Assembly: GCA_035633115.1 (NCBI GenBank)
Contig: DASQFN010000114.1
Span: 1-64,000 of the forward strand
Reading direction: 5' to 3'
From: Gemmatimonadaceae bacterium
GTDB lineage: Bacteria > Gemmatimonadota > Gemmatimonadetes > Gemmatimonadales > Gemmatimonadaceae
Length of the DNA stretch: 64,000 nucleotides
The position numbers were made by a program, and so were the translations under genes. The notes under the pieces are model-generated. The model was not told the DNA's origin. It searched no databases and worked only from the letters and a program-made list of their open reading frames with translations. Each line of letters begins with the position of its first letter. The stretch's first letter is position 1. Shown here piece by piece: positions 42,727 through 51,567 of this stretch.

Positions 42727-44238
42727 TCAGCCGTTGCGACTCGCGAGAAGCGCATTGCCAATCGCTCCCGGCTCGAGCGGCACCTGTACCAATGTCCCTT
42801 CGCGGAGCACTACGACTCGATCGGCAAGATCAACGAGCTCATCGATGTCACTCGAGTAGAACACCACGGCGCAACCGGCGTCGCGTGCCCGCCTCAGATG
42901 CTCATGGATCATCGACGACGCGTTGATGTCCAGACCTCTCGTCGGGTTTTCGGCTATGATGGCATTTGGGCTGTCATCGAGCTCTCTGGCGAGCACCAGC
43001 TTCTGCTGATTTCCTCCGGAGAGATTCTGAGCGCGCATGTCTATCCCGCTCGTGCGCACATCGAAACGCTTGAGCAGTGACAAGGTCTGCTGCTTTATCG
43101 CTGACCACCGCATTCTGCCTTTGCGCTTGCCGATGTCCTTCAAGCCCACGTTCTCGTAAAGAGTGAACGTGGACACCAGACCGTCGTGTCGCCGGTCCTC
43201 GGCGATGTATCCTATTCGTTCTGGAAGGACGCGTCTGCCCTGCGTAGGAGTGAATCGCCCTGCGAGAATTCGAAGCAGCCAGGCTGCACTTCCCTCAAGT
43301 GCAGCAATCCCGACAATTTCGCTGGCTCCCACTTCGAGATTCACGCTCTCTAACCGGCGCACACCGGACGAGTCGATGAGGTCAACCCCGCGAAGGCTGA
43401 TTACGCTCTCGCCGGCAGGTGAAATGTTTTCACGTGCCTGTGTCACGCTAGTCTGGGGCTCACGGCCGAGCATCTGTGCAGCCAGCTGCTGCTCCGAAAA
43501 ATCTGACATGCGTCCCGTCAGCACCATTCGGCCGTCTCGAAGAACGGAAACATCGTCTGCATACTGGCGGGCATCGCGAAGCTTATGAGTGATGAGCACC
43601 ACGCTCGTACCGTGGAGCACGAGCTCGCGGATTCGTGCGAGAAGATCCTCTGATTCGGCCGGCGCCAGAACTGCCGTAGGCTCATCGAGTATCAGCACCT
43701 CTGCGTTATTTGCAAGGGCTTTGATAATCTCGACGCGCTGCTGAGCGGGAATGCCAAGAGAGCTGATCGTTGCTGACGGGTCGACCGCTAATCCCGTCAT
43801 TTCTTCCAGCAGCTGGAGTTTTTTTGCTGACGCGCGTGTGTCAAAGCGTCCACGTCCACCAAGCTCGATGTTCTCTGCGACTGTCATTTCCGGTACAAGC
43901 ATGAAATGCTGGTGCACCATGCCGATACCGAGTGTGATCGCATCCCGTGGCGAGTGAATTCTCCGTGAAATCCCCCCGACTTGAACATCACCGGTATCCG
44001 GCGAGATCATCCCGAAAGCAATCCGCATGAGCGTTGTCTTCCCTGCTCCGTTCTCGCCAAGCAAGGCGTGTAAGCTGCCGCGGCGCAGCGTGAACGAGAC
44101 AGCGGAGAGTGCTTCGAGATTTCCGAAATGTTTCGTGATCCCGCGCATTTCCAGCGCAGGTGGTGGATGAGCGGAAAGGAGTGTGCCTTCGTTCGCCAAT
44201 GAGCTCAGAGCCCCGTTGGTGCGGCAATGTTGGTCCAC
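42727..44238 (-). CDS. ABC transporter ATP-binding protein, BMP/nucleoside type (double)
   Basis: This long ATPase (up to 503 residues) carries two ABC cassettes, as sugar/nucleoside importers of this class do. The first has Walker A LLGENGAGKTTLMR, signature LGIPAQQRVEIIKAL and Walker B EVLILDEPTAVL. The second has LSGGNQQKLVLAREL but its Walker A (GIAALEGSAAW) is degenerate. Start uncertain: GTG 44238 overlaps NIF3; TTG at 44199 just past the NIF3 stop is equally plausible. Confidence 0.88.
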   Translation of the reverse strand: MDQHCRTNGALSSLANEGTLLSAHPPPALEMRGITKHFGNLEALSAVSFTLRRGSLHALLGENGAGKTTLMRIAFGMISPDTGDVQVGGISRRIHSPRDAITLGIGMVHQHFMLVPEMTVAENIELGGRGRFDTRASAKKLQLLEEMTGLAVDPSATISSLGIPAQQRVEIIKALANNAEVLILDEPTAVLAPAESEDLLARIRELVLHGTSVVLITHKLRDARQYADDVSVLRDGRMVLTGRMSDFSEQQLAAQMLGREPQTSVTQARENISPAGESVISLRGVDLIDSSGVRRLESVNLEVGASEIVGIAALEGSAAWLLRILAGRFTPTQGRRVLPERIGYIAEDRRHDGLVSTFTLYENVGLKDIGKRKGRMRWSAIKQQTLSLLKRFDVRTSGIDMRAQNLSGGNQQKLVLARELDDSPNAIIAENPTRGLDINASSMIHEHLRRARDAGCAVVFYSSDIDELVDLADRVVVLREGTLVQVPLEPGAIGNALLASRNG

Positions 44239-44987
44239 GTCAGATCGAAGCGACGACCCACTTCAGCAGCCAGCGCCTGTACACCTAGAGTCTCAGACGC
44301 ATAGTGACCGAGATAGATGATAGTAATGCCGCGTTCTCTTGCCTCTACTGCCGTCCAGTGCGGGCCTTCGCCGACGATCAGCGTGTCTATATCATGTTGT
44401 GCTGCTTCTGCAAGAGTTTCGGCCGACGCTCCTGAACCGGTGCAAATCGCCCACCGTCGCGTTCTGTGCTCCCCACCTGTTCCCGAAGTTGCGATCGCTT
44501 CTCCTCCACTCGCTCGCGAAAAGAGCTGTGCTCGTTCGATTAGTGCAGAGGTAGGAGTGTCGCTAACACCCTGAAGTCCGATGAAGATGTCCTTGAAACG
44601 TCCAAACTCTTCCGAGGGCTCGAGACCGAAAGCCTTTGCCATGAGTACGTTGTTCCCGAGCTGGGGATGTCGGTCCAGCGGAAGATGAGATGAGTACACC
44701 GCGAGATCAGCGTCGAGAAGGTCCCGGAGGTTTGTGTAGTGTCTTCCCACAAGAGGCTGCACGCCAGCCCAGAACATTCCATGATGAACGATCAGCAAGT
44801 CTGCCTCTTCGGCAATGGCGGCTTTGATCGCCTGCGCCGAGAAATCGACTGCTGCTGCGACTTTACTGACCGCGCCTTTGTTGGAGAGCTGCAAGCCATT
44901 GAAAGCCGTTGGATAGTCGGGTGTCGTTGATGTGAGCAGAATTCCATCCAGAAATTCTACAATTTGAGAGAGCGGCTTTGGGCTCAT
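44205..44987 (-). CDS. NIF3-like dinuclear metal protein (YbgI/DUF34)
   Basis: The 260-residue protein has the NIF3 family motifs: FNGLQLSNKG, LLIVHHGMFWAG (metal-binding HH), SSHLPLDRHPQLGNNVLMA and the C-terminal IVGEGPHWTAVEARERGI then YLGHYASETLGVQAL. It forms a toroidal hexamer with a dinuclear metal site; its enzymatic role is not settled. Being inserted between the substrate-binding protein and the ATPase is unusual. It overlaps both neighbours. Confidence 0.92.
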   Translation of the reverse strand: MSPKPLSQIVEFLDGILLTSTTPDYPTAFNGLQLSNKGAVSKVAAAVDFSAQAIKAAIAEEADLLIVHHGMFWAGVQPLVGRHYTNLRDLLDADLAVYSSHLPLDRHPQLGNNVLMAKAFGLEPSEEFGRFKDIFIGLQGVSDTPTSALIERAQLFSRASGGEAIATSGTGGEHRTRRWAICTGSGASAETLAEAAQHDIDTLIVGEGPHWTAVEARERGITIIYLGHYASETLGVQALAAEVGRRFDLTWTNIAAPTGL

Positions 44988-45991
44988 TGTCTCGCTGATG
45001 CGCTCTCAAGTCGACCATCGAGTGCCTTGTGCGTAGAGTCGACCTGATGCCGGACTACTTGCGGGATCGTTGACTCGAGCTGGGGATTGATCACTAGCTT
45101 CACGATGTTGTCGTGTAGCCCGAGTGAGATGACGCGTGGCGCAAACTTTCCGTCCTTCACCTCACGTGCTACAGTGAGGAACGCGCGAGGAAGATCGATT
45201 ACCACGCTGCCGAGAGTTACTTCAGGCGCAATGTTGTTTTGATCGGAGTTCGAGCCAATGACGCGTACGTCCTTCGCTCCCTTCGCTGCTTGAAACACAC
45301 CAAGTCCTGCCGCGTCGGCATTCTGGAAGATGATGTCGGCATTTCGTGAAATCTGGGCGAGTGCCTGTTCCTTGCCTGCGCTGACATCGTCCCAGTTTCC
45401 GACATACGAGGTGAGCGTCTTCACGTTCCGGTTCATGGAACGTGCGCCTAGGGCGAACGCTGCAAAACTCCTCCGCACAGGAGGAAGCTCTGTTCCGCCA
45501 ATCATTCCGATGGTTCCTGTCTTTGTCATCGCGCCTGCGATCATTCCGGCGAGGTACGATGCTTCCTCGAAGGCAAATTCGATCCCCGCAACATTTTTTG
45601 CGGTGCTGGTACCCGATGTCGTGATGTAAACGGTGCGTGGAAACTGAGGGCCGGCTCTCAGTGCAGCATCCTGGAACTCAAAGCCGTGTCCGAATACGAG
45701 GTCATATCCCTGCGCGCCGTACTGGCGGAAGTTTTCGTCGAACTCGGCTGGTGTCCGCGTTTGGATGTGGCTGACTTTGGCGCCCAGTGTATCGCGGATC
45801 CACATGAGGCCCTCGTAGGCTCCACCGTTCCACGACTGATCACTGATCGGTCCTGGTGTAAGAAGAGCGACCTTGAAGTCGGAGCTTGCAGTGCTGCCAC
45901 TTCGATCACTGGAGCACGCAGTAACCGCGAGGGCTGCGCAGAGAAGGGCCTTTGTGCAAAAGTTGTTTTGGCCGAGTGACTTGCGGGTCAT
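44984..45991 (-). CDS. BMP family ABC transporter substrate-binding lipoprotein
   Basis: The 335-residue lipoprotein has signal peptide LLCAALAVTACSSDRSGS (Cys about 26) and the BMP (Med/PnrA) signature: VALLTPGPISDQSWNGGAYE, YDLVFGHGFEFQDAALRAGP and DIIFQNADAAGLGVFQAAKG. PnrA-type members bind purine nucleosides. It heads the transporter operon (BMP, NIF3, ATPase, two permeases). Confidence 0.92.
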   Translation of the reverse strand: MTRKSLGQNNFCTKALLCAALAVTACSSDRSGSTASSDFKVALLTPGPISDQSWNGGAYEGLMWIRDTLGAKVSHIQTRTPAEFDENFRQYGAQGYDLVFGHGFEFQDAALRAGPQFPRTVYITTSGTSTAKNVAGIEFAFEEASYLAGMIAGAMTKTGTIGMIGGTELPPVRRSFAAFALGARSMNRNVKTLTSYVGNWDDVSAGKEQALAQISRNADIIFQNADAAGLGVFQAAKGAKDVRVIGSNSDQNNIAPEVTLGSVVIDLPRAFLTVAREVKDGKFAPRVISLGLHDNIVKLVINPQLESTIPQVVRHQVDSTHKALDGRLESASARQ

Positions 45992-46027
45992 AAGTCTTTG
46001 CGCGGCAATGGATTAAACACTGGGAAA

Positions 46028-46945
46028 TTATTGTGGATTCTCTGTTAACCCAATGATATCAGTGAGCCTTTCCATGTCTTCGGCAGAATGGAACGCGATC
46101 TTGATGAAGCCTTTATCAGGGGTGGTCTGGCTGATTGAAACATCTGTTTGTAGGTGGCGTCGCAGGCGCTCTTCGAGGTTTCGGACGTCGGCTGATCTTG
46201 AATCTACCTTTTTCGGACGGCCACGTTTCCGTTGTCCCGGAATTGTAGGACCAGCGTCCGTTGATTCGCGTACGCGTTGCTCGATGTCCCGGGCGCTCAA
46301 GCCTTTCGCAACGATTTCGTTCGCTAACTCGACGATCCTCGTCTTCTCATTCAATCCGAGCAATGGCCGGACGTGACCGACCGTGAGGGCTCCGTCTCTT
46401 ACCATTTGTCGTACCGATGCCGGCAACTGAAGAATCCTGAGCATGTTGGCTATCGTCGATCTGTCTCTACCGACCATCGATCCAATCGTCTGTTGGGTGT
46501 GGCCGAATTCCTTGATGAGGCGGTCGTACCCTTCTGCCTCTTCAATGGGATTCAGGTCGGTTCGTTGCAGGTTTTCGATTAGAGCAAGCGCAAGTAATTC
46601 GCGATCGTCGATTTCCTTGACCACTGCGCTGATGGTTGTCCAGCCCAGGTCGGTTGCCGCACGCAGCCGTCTCTCGCCTGCGATGAGCTCATACGATTCG
46701 CCACCGGAAGCCGAGCGTCGTACGGTGAGGGGCTGAAGGAGCCCGGAGGTGCTCAGGCTCTCCCGCAGCTCCTTCAGCTGCTGTGGGGCAAAGTCCTTTC
46801 TGGGCTGGAAGGGATTCCGCCGGATATCCTTGATGGGAATCTCTCGTAGCGCTGTCTCGGGCTCGGCTTGTGTAGGAGCGGGACTCGCGTTGAACAATGC
46901 ATCGAGCCCTCGCCCCAGTCGTCTCGGGAGTTTTTCAGGAGGCAT
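46028..46945 (-). CDS. parB: Chromosome partitioning protein ParB
   Basis: ParB binds parS and spreads or clamps as a CTPase. I prefer the ATG at 46945 (MPPEKLPRRLGRGLDALF) because GAGGAGAAA precedes it by 7 bases; ATG at 46966 would add seven residues. The about 305-residue product has the N-terminal ParA-stimulating region (LGRGLDAL), the CTP-binding GERRLRAATDLGW and LIENLQRTDLNPIEEAEGY, the HTH QQTIGSMVGRDRSTIANMLR, and a C-terminal dimer domain. Confidence 0.95.
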   Translation of the reverse strand: MPPEKLPRRLGRGLDALFNASPAPTQAEPETALREIPIKDIRRNPFQPRKDFAPQQLKELRESLSTSGLLQPLTVRRSASGGESYELIAGERRLRAATDLGWTTISAVVKEIDDRELLALALIENLQRTDLNPIEEAEGYDRLIKEFGHTQQTIGSMVGRDRSTIANMLRILQLPASVRQMVRDGALTVGHVRPLLGLNEKTRIVELANEIVAKGLSARDIEQRVRESTDAGPTIPGQRKRGRPKKVDSRSADVRNLEERLRRHLQTDVSISQTTPDKGFIKIAFHSAEDMERLTDIIGLTENPQ

Positions 46946-47726
46946 CGTCCGTTTCTCCTCTGGCATTACGTTCCATCAATTCTCTGGCAACACTCATGTA
47001 TGACTTGGCTCCGACCGATCCAATGTCGTACAGAACAATCGGCTTGCCAAAGCTTGGGGCTTCAGCGAGGCGAACATTCCGCGGAATCACACTGGCGAAA
47101 ACCTTAGGGCCAAAATAGTCGCGTGCGTCGTCAGCAACCTGGCGAGACAGGTTGAGCCTCGAGTCATACATAGTGAGGAGCACGCCGGCTATCGAGAGCT
47201 CCGGATTTGCCCCCTGTTGAATGCGGTGGACCGTATTGAGTAGCTGGGAAAGTCCCTCGAGTGCGTAATACTCGCACTGAAGGGGAATGAGAACGGTATC
47301 GGCCGCAGTAAGCATGTTGAGCGTCAACAGCCCGAGCGACGGTGGGCAATCGATAAGAATGAAGTCGTATTCGTGCGCGAGTGGACGAATCGCCTCGCGA
47401 GCGACACTTTCGCGATGCGGGAGGTCGATTAGCTCGACTTCAGCGCCAGCGAGATCTGGCGTTGCCGGCACAACATCCAACCCTTTGAGCGCGATGTCTC
47501 TACGCCTAGCTTCGGCGATTGGCGTATTGCCGATGAGAACGTCATAAAGCGTTCGTGGGATCTGGGTCGAAAGGAGGCCCATACCACTGGTGGCATTCCC
47601 CTGGGGGTCTCCATCTATGAGGAGAACGTGTTGCTCTGCGACTGCGAGGCTTGCGGCCAGGTTAACAACCGTGGTTGTCTTTCCTACACCGCCTTTTTGG
47701 TTGGCGACAGCAATGACTCTACCCAC
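46935..47726 (-). CDS. parA: Chromosome partitioning ATPase ParA (Soj-like)
   Basis: The 263-residue protein has the deviant Walker A IAVANQKGGVGKTTTVVNLA and Walker B DFILIDCPPSLGLLTLN, and lacks the N-terminal HTH of plasmid ParA. It drives segregation with ParB. It overlaps parB by about 11-32 bases and is coupled to it. Two parS-like sites lie upstream. Confidence 0.97.
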   Translation of the reverse strand: MGRVIAVANQKGGVGKTTTVVNLAASLAVAEQHVLLIDGDPQGNATSGMGLLSTQIPRTLYDVLIGNTPIAEARRRDIALKGLDVVPATPDLAGAEVELIDLPHRESVAREAIRPLAHEYDFILIDCPPSLGLLTLNMLTAADTVLIPLQCEYYALEGLSQLLNTVHRIQQGANPELSIAGVLLTMYDSRLNLSRQVADDARDYFGPKVFASVIPRNVRLAEAPSFGKPIVLYDIGSVGAKSYMSVARELMERNARGETDDAS

Positions 47727-47799
47727 TCGCTTCCGGAAGAATTAAGATCGGGAAAATGTATTCGAGAGGAGAGATGACTGATAGCCTCTGCCGGAGCAA

Positions 47800-47815
47800 T
47801 GTGTCACGTGAAAAA
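47800..47815. promoter_or_regulatory. parS: parS-like site 1
   Basis: TGTGTCACGTGAAAAA matches 14 of 16 bases of the parS consensus TGTTTCACGTGAAACA, including the CACGTG core. It lies 74 bases upstream of the parA start. Confidence 0.7.
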
Positions 47816-47872
47816 TCGATTCAGCGCATTTTCGGGCATCGGGTGCCCAGCAACCCACGCATGGTCGGCTGA

Positions 47873-47888
47873 GTTTTCACGTGACACA
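47873..47888. promoter_or_regulatory. parS: parS-like site 2
   Basis: GTTTTCACGTGACACA shares the CACGTG core and matches 13 of 16 consensus bases. It is 73 bases from site 1, between parA and the SIMPL gene. A GGGCA-N5-TGCCC inverted repeat lies between the two. Confidence 0.55.
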
Positions 47889-47897
47889 CCACTTTGG

Positions 47898-48611
47898 CTA
47901 TTTGAATCTCCATCGTGTTGTCACATCTACGGAAAGCGTCTGTTCGCCCGGATTTATGGGAGTTTGCTCGGCAGCTGCCGCTACCTGACCGCGTGCCATT
48001 GCTAATGGGCGAGGAGGTGGCGCGTAATGAGTGCCGATGGAAACCTCGAGTAATCCAGCCAAAGAACCGCCGGCGGCGTGGGCAGCGGCTTCAGCATCAA
48101 GGCGAGCTTTCTGGATCGCGCTGGCTATTGCTGTACGACGCGCGCCGTCTGTGTTCGAAGCGTAAAACTGAAGCGACGTGATCATGTTGGCGCCCTTGGA
48201 CAACGCAGCGTCGATGACTGGTCCGACTTGGCTCAGGTTTTTGACCTCAACCAGCAAAGTGTTCGTCACGTTGTAGCCGATGACAACCGGCTCCCGGTTT
48301 GGCTCATATCTCTGTTCGGGATACACGTTGTAATTGATGGTCGAGAGCTGATCTGATGCCAGCCCTAAAGCGCGGAGTGCGTCGAAGACGGCCTTCTGCT
48401 TGGCGGCGTTTTGACTGGCCGCAGCCGCGGCAGTCGCAGCCCGTGTTTGAACGCTGATCTGAATGGTTGCGCGATCTGGATCGACGCGGACCTCGCCCCG
48501 TGCTGAGGTGATAATCTGCGGTGGTGTCTCAAATGGCGCGTTGCTGGCTGGTTGCTGAGCCGATCATGTCGGTATAATCGTTATAAATACGGGCAGATAG
48601 GCTAATCTCAT
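47898..48611 (-). pseudogene. SIMPL-domain (DUF541) protein interrupted by in-frame TGA
   Basis: An ATG at 48611, overlapping the mnmG stop as ATGA, opens a frame reading MRLAYLPVFITIIPT, then TGA at 48564-48566, then SAQQPASNAPFETPPQIITS and an uninterrupted SIMPL domain to 47898 (about 237 codons including the TGA). The TGA falls at the end of an otherwise normal signal peptide. Downstream there is no standard start until GTG 48326, which would yield only 142 residues and lose the first strands of the domain. SIMPL proteins form periplasmic or surface oligomers of unclear function. It occupies the place where rsmG is often found between mnmG and parA. Confidence 0.75.
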
Positions 48612-50620
48612 TGTCCCCTCGTTTCAGTTAGTGTGCGAAACCCATTAGACGAATCCGGCCCACTTTCTTGCACAGCCTCACCCTCTCGCAGAGCCTTTAT
48701 TCGCCCCCTCTCGACCTCGATCACCAGGTTCTGCAAATCACTGGGGCTCACCCCGGGAATACTCGCGGCTTGCGCCAGCGTCCTCGGTCGCACCGAGGAA
48801 AGCTTCTGACGAGCCTCGAATGACAGAGACTTCATCTCCTCATAGGGCAGATCAGCCGCCAGCCCGAAGCCGCCCATCTGCCGCAGTCGATCTGCCTGAG
48901 CTCGCTCACGCTCGAAGTAGCCCGCGTATTTGATCTCCAGCTCTGTGGTCAACACGGCGTCGCTCGATGGCTGGTGCTCCATGCCTGCGGCGCTCAACAA
49001 ATCAGAGAGCTTCAATCCATGTCTTCGTGCGAGCTCAACGACTTTCACGGAATGCAACAGCTGTGAACTTCCTGCCGCAGTAAGAAGCGGCTCAGCCGCG
49101 GCGGGAGTGATGCTGGATCTCTCCGCGAAAGTTCTTATGTAATCCTCTTCCGTGATTCGATTGACGATCGTCGATTGCTCCTGGTCGGAATACAACCCAA
49201 GGGACAAACCGATCGGACCAAGGCGACGCAATGCGTTGTCTTGTCGCACGGTCAAACGGAACTCTGAACGAGACGTGAACAGCCGGTACGGCTCGTCGAC
49301 TCCGCGCGTCACCAGATCGTCTACGAGCACTCCGATATACGAGGACTCTCGGCCGAGAATCAGCGGCTCCCGACCTGCGACGAGCAAGGCGGCATTCAGT
49401 CCGGCAATAACACCCTGGCCGGCTGCTTCCTCATAACCGGTCGTGCCGTTCACTTGTCCGGCGAAAAACAATCCTCGAACAGATTTCACCTGAAGCGAGG
49501 AATCGAGCTGTGTCGGAGGATAGTAGTCGTATTCGATCGCATAGCCCGCTCGGGTCATTTTCACCGACTCGAGCCCCGGGATGGATCTCAGAATGTCCAG
49601 TTGGACGCCGGCAGGCAGGGACGTGGAAAGACCGTTGACGTACAGCTCGGTCGTATCATGTCCCTCCGGCTCGAGAAAGATCTGGTGCCTCTCGGCGTGA
49701 GGAAACTTGACGACCTTGTCTTCAACCGATGGGCAATAGCGCGGACCTCGAGACAAAATCGCGCCTCCATACATCGCGGAGCTTTCGATGTTCTTCTCGA
49801 TAATTGCCTTGCCGTCGGAACCGAGAAACGTGATCCAGCAGGGCAGCTGATCGGGATGACGAACATGGTTCGCGGTGCGACGAGAATCTTTCCAGAAATG
49901 CGACCAGGAGTAATCGAAATCTTCGATCTCACTCTCCTGTCGCACCAGCGTCGAATAGTCGACGGACCTGCCGTCTATTCGCGGCGGGGTTCCCGTCTTG
50001 AACCTCTCGACGACAAGACCGGCTGAATCGAGCTGCTCAGCGAGATCGACGGTCGCTGATTCACCTGCGCGTCCGCCGGAAAGGCGGGTTTTCGTTCCGA
50101 TATGCATCCGTCCACGAAGGAATGTACCGGCGGTAATGACGACGGCGCCTGCGCCGAAAAGGCGCCCCTCCAGAGTCTCGACGCCCAGCACTTTCGCGGA
50201 ATCGTCGGACAGCAGGAGTCTTGCAACGGTCCCCTGAATCGTCTGCAGGTTCATATGCTCTTCGAGGAGCTGTCGAACCGCTCGTCGATAAAGCCCCCGG
50301 TCGCATTGAGCGCGTGGCGCCCAGACAGCCGGACCCTTGCTGCGATTCAGCATGCGGAATTGCAAGGTTGCGAGATCCGTCGCCCGGCCCATTATTCCTC
50401 CAAGAGCGTCGACTTCACGGACGACAGTGCTCTTTGCGACCCCGCCAATTGCGGGATTGCAGGACATCTGACCGATTGTCTCCAGCGCGCTGGTCACCAG
50501 GCCAACTCTCGCGCCGAGACGCGCCGCTGCTACCGCCGCCTCTGTGCCGGCATGGCCGCCGCCAATAACGACGACATCGAACTCGTCTTCAACCGACTGG
50601 ATGCGCTGTCGAGGAGGCAT
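48608..50620 (-). CDS. mnmG: tRNA uridine-5-carboxymethylaminomethyl modification enzyme MnmG
   Basis: MnmG is the FAD-dependent partner of MnmE in U34 modification. The 670-residue length is slightly long because of an extra N-terminal ten and C-terminal tail. The FAD motif VVVIGGGHAGTEAAVAAARL, the GQMSCNPAIGGVAKS signature, QVNGTTGYEEAAGQGVIAGL, and the C-terminal tRNA/MnmE-binding region are present. The SIMPL gene begins in its stop codon. No rsmG is found in this window. Confidence 0.96.
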   Translation of the reverse strand: MPPRQRIQSVEDEFDVVVIGGGHAGTEAAVAAARLGARVGLVTSALETIGQMSCNPAIGGVAKSTVVREVDALGGIMGRATDLATLQFRMLNRSKGPAVWAPRAQCDRGLYRRAVRQLLEEHMNLQTIQGTVARLLLSDDSAKVLGVETLEGRLFGAGAVVITAGTFLRGRMHIGTKTRLSGGRAGESATVDLAEQLDSAGLVVERFKTGTPPRIDGRSVDYSTLVRQESEIEDFDYSWSHFWKDSRRTANHVRHPDQLPCWITFLGSDGKAIIEKNIESSAMYGGAILSRGPRYCPSVEDKVVKFPHAERHQIFLEPEGHDTTELYVNGLSTSLPAGVQLDILRSIPGLESVKMTRAGYAIEYDYYPPTQLDSSLQVKSVRGLFFAGQVNGTTGYEEAAGQGVIAGLNAALLVAGREPLILGRESSYIGVLVDDLVTRGVDEPYRLFTSRSEFRLTVRQDNALRRLGPIGLSLGLYSDQEQSTIVNRITEEDYIRTFAERSSITPAAAEPLLTAAGSSQLLHSVKVVELARRHGLKLSDLLSAAGMEHQPSSDAVLTTELEIKYAGYFERERAQADRLRQMGGFGLAADLPYEEMKSLSFEARQKLSSVRPRTLAQAASIPGVSPSDLQNLVIEVERGRIKALREGEAVQESGPDSSNGFRTLTETRGQ

Positions 50621-50679
50621 AGAGATTGAAAGGTAGCGGAATCAAGCGGCCCTTTCCGTCGAACTAACCGGAGTGATGA

Positions 50680-50958
50680 GTGCCAGTCACAGTCGATGCC
50701 GGACGACCGGCAGTTCTGATCAGGAAGGATTCATATGAGAGAGCGGGAATCATCCGCGCGGAGCTCGATGGCCGCTTCAATCTCACGGACAAGGAATTTC
50801 GGGTCGAAGGAAATCTCGTCGTAATCGGCCCGCTACCGTCGGACGACATGGTCGGCCCTGTCGTCGACTATCTGGAAGGAGTCGGACTGATCTATTTCGA
50901 TGATTTTTTCGAGCTGAGTGGGAACTGGCCGGACTGGCTGCACGTCTACGTCATGTAG
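50680..50958 (+). CDS. Hypothetical small protein (92 aa)
   Basis: GTG at 50680 opens a 93-codon frame giving MPVTVDAGRPAVLIRKDSYE, with later VVIGPLPSDDMVGPVVDYLE and a C-terminal LSGNWPDWLHVYVM. It is acidic, with a regular alpha/beta pattern and an aromatic C-terminus. I do not recognise a family. It is divergent from mnmG and convergent with the NfeD-like gene. Confidence 0.6.
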   Translation: MPVTVDAGRPAVLIRKDSYERAGIIRAELDGRFNLTDKEFRVEGNLVVIGPLPSDDMVGPVVDYLEGVGLIYFDDFFELSGNWPDWLHVYVM

Positions 50959-50980
50959 AACATGCTTTGTGTCAAAGACG

Positions 50981-51538
50981 TCAGAGTCGTGCCTCGACGG
51001 CGGACCAGGGCTCGACTCTCGCCACGCCGTTTTCGACGGTATCAATGACGACTTCCGTGTCATACGAAATCTCGGATCCTTGAATGCTCTGTGCGGCGAA
51101 TGTATGCCGTACACCGTCTGCTTCGAAACTGATTTCACCGGTTCCCGAGGGCGAGATCGATCTTGTAACTCGCGCGAGTTGTCCCTGTATGAGCTCGTCG
51201 AATGATTCGAGTCCGGAATACGGCAAAGCCCACTTTGACATCAGCACGATCACCCCTGCAGTAGCCGCCGCCGCGAGTGTCAGGCTGATGGCGAAGATTG
51301 TCCCCAGCCCAACAGTGCTTCGTGTGACAAGGAGATAGCCGATAGCTCCGAGCACGATCCCGAACGTCGAGCCTGTCGGTGCATTGAAGATCGCTGACGG
51401 GGGTTTTCGACTCGGCTTTCCCGGCGCTCGAGCGCTGCGGCGTGCTGTGCGTGAGCGCTCGACGCCATGTAGCATCGAGTAGACGGCGAGACCGAGGCCC
51501 GCGACGAACGTCGCCAGAAAGAAAACCCTCGCCATCAT
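50981..51538 (-). CDS. NfeD-like membrane protein with OB-type C-terminal domain
   Basis: The 185-residue protein has two to three membrane segments (ARVFFLATFVAGLGLAVYSM, FGIVLGAIGYLLVTR, TVGLGTIFAISLTLAAAAT), followed by a soluble domain resembling the NfeD OB fold (LIQGQLARVTRSISPSGTGE, ISFEADGVRHTFAAQS). Such proteins are linked to membrane microdomains and flotillin-type partners; none is adjacent. The start is at 51538 or 51535, right after a duplicated RBS (see repeat). Confidence 0.7.
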   Translation of the reverse strand: MMARVFFLATFVAGLGLAVYSMLHGVERSRTARRSARAPGKPSRKPPSAIFNAPTGSTFGIVLGAIGYLLVTRSTVGLGTIFAISLTLAAAATAGVIVLMSKWALPYSGLESFDELIQGQLARVTRSISPSGTGEISFEADGVRHTFAAQSIQGSEISYDTEVVIDTVENGVARVEPWSAVEARL

Positions 51539-51567
51539 CTCCTATCCTTCATCATCTCCTATCCTTC
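51534..51567. repeat. 17-bp perfect tandem duplication covering an RBS and start
   Basis: ATCATCTCCTATCCTTC occurs twice head to tail (51534-51550, 51551-51567). On the minus strand each copy reads GAAGGATAGGAGATGAT, containing a Shine-Dalgarno site and ATG start. The copy nearest the gene drives the NfeD-like protein. The other opens a 6-codon frame (MMKDRR) whose TGA overlaps the true start. Confidence 0.85.

Noticed and set aside
43424-43440. Third parS-like CACGTG at 43.4 kb
   Set aside because: Flanks match the consensus poorly on the right side and it lies in the ABC ATPase coding sequence.
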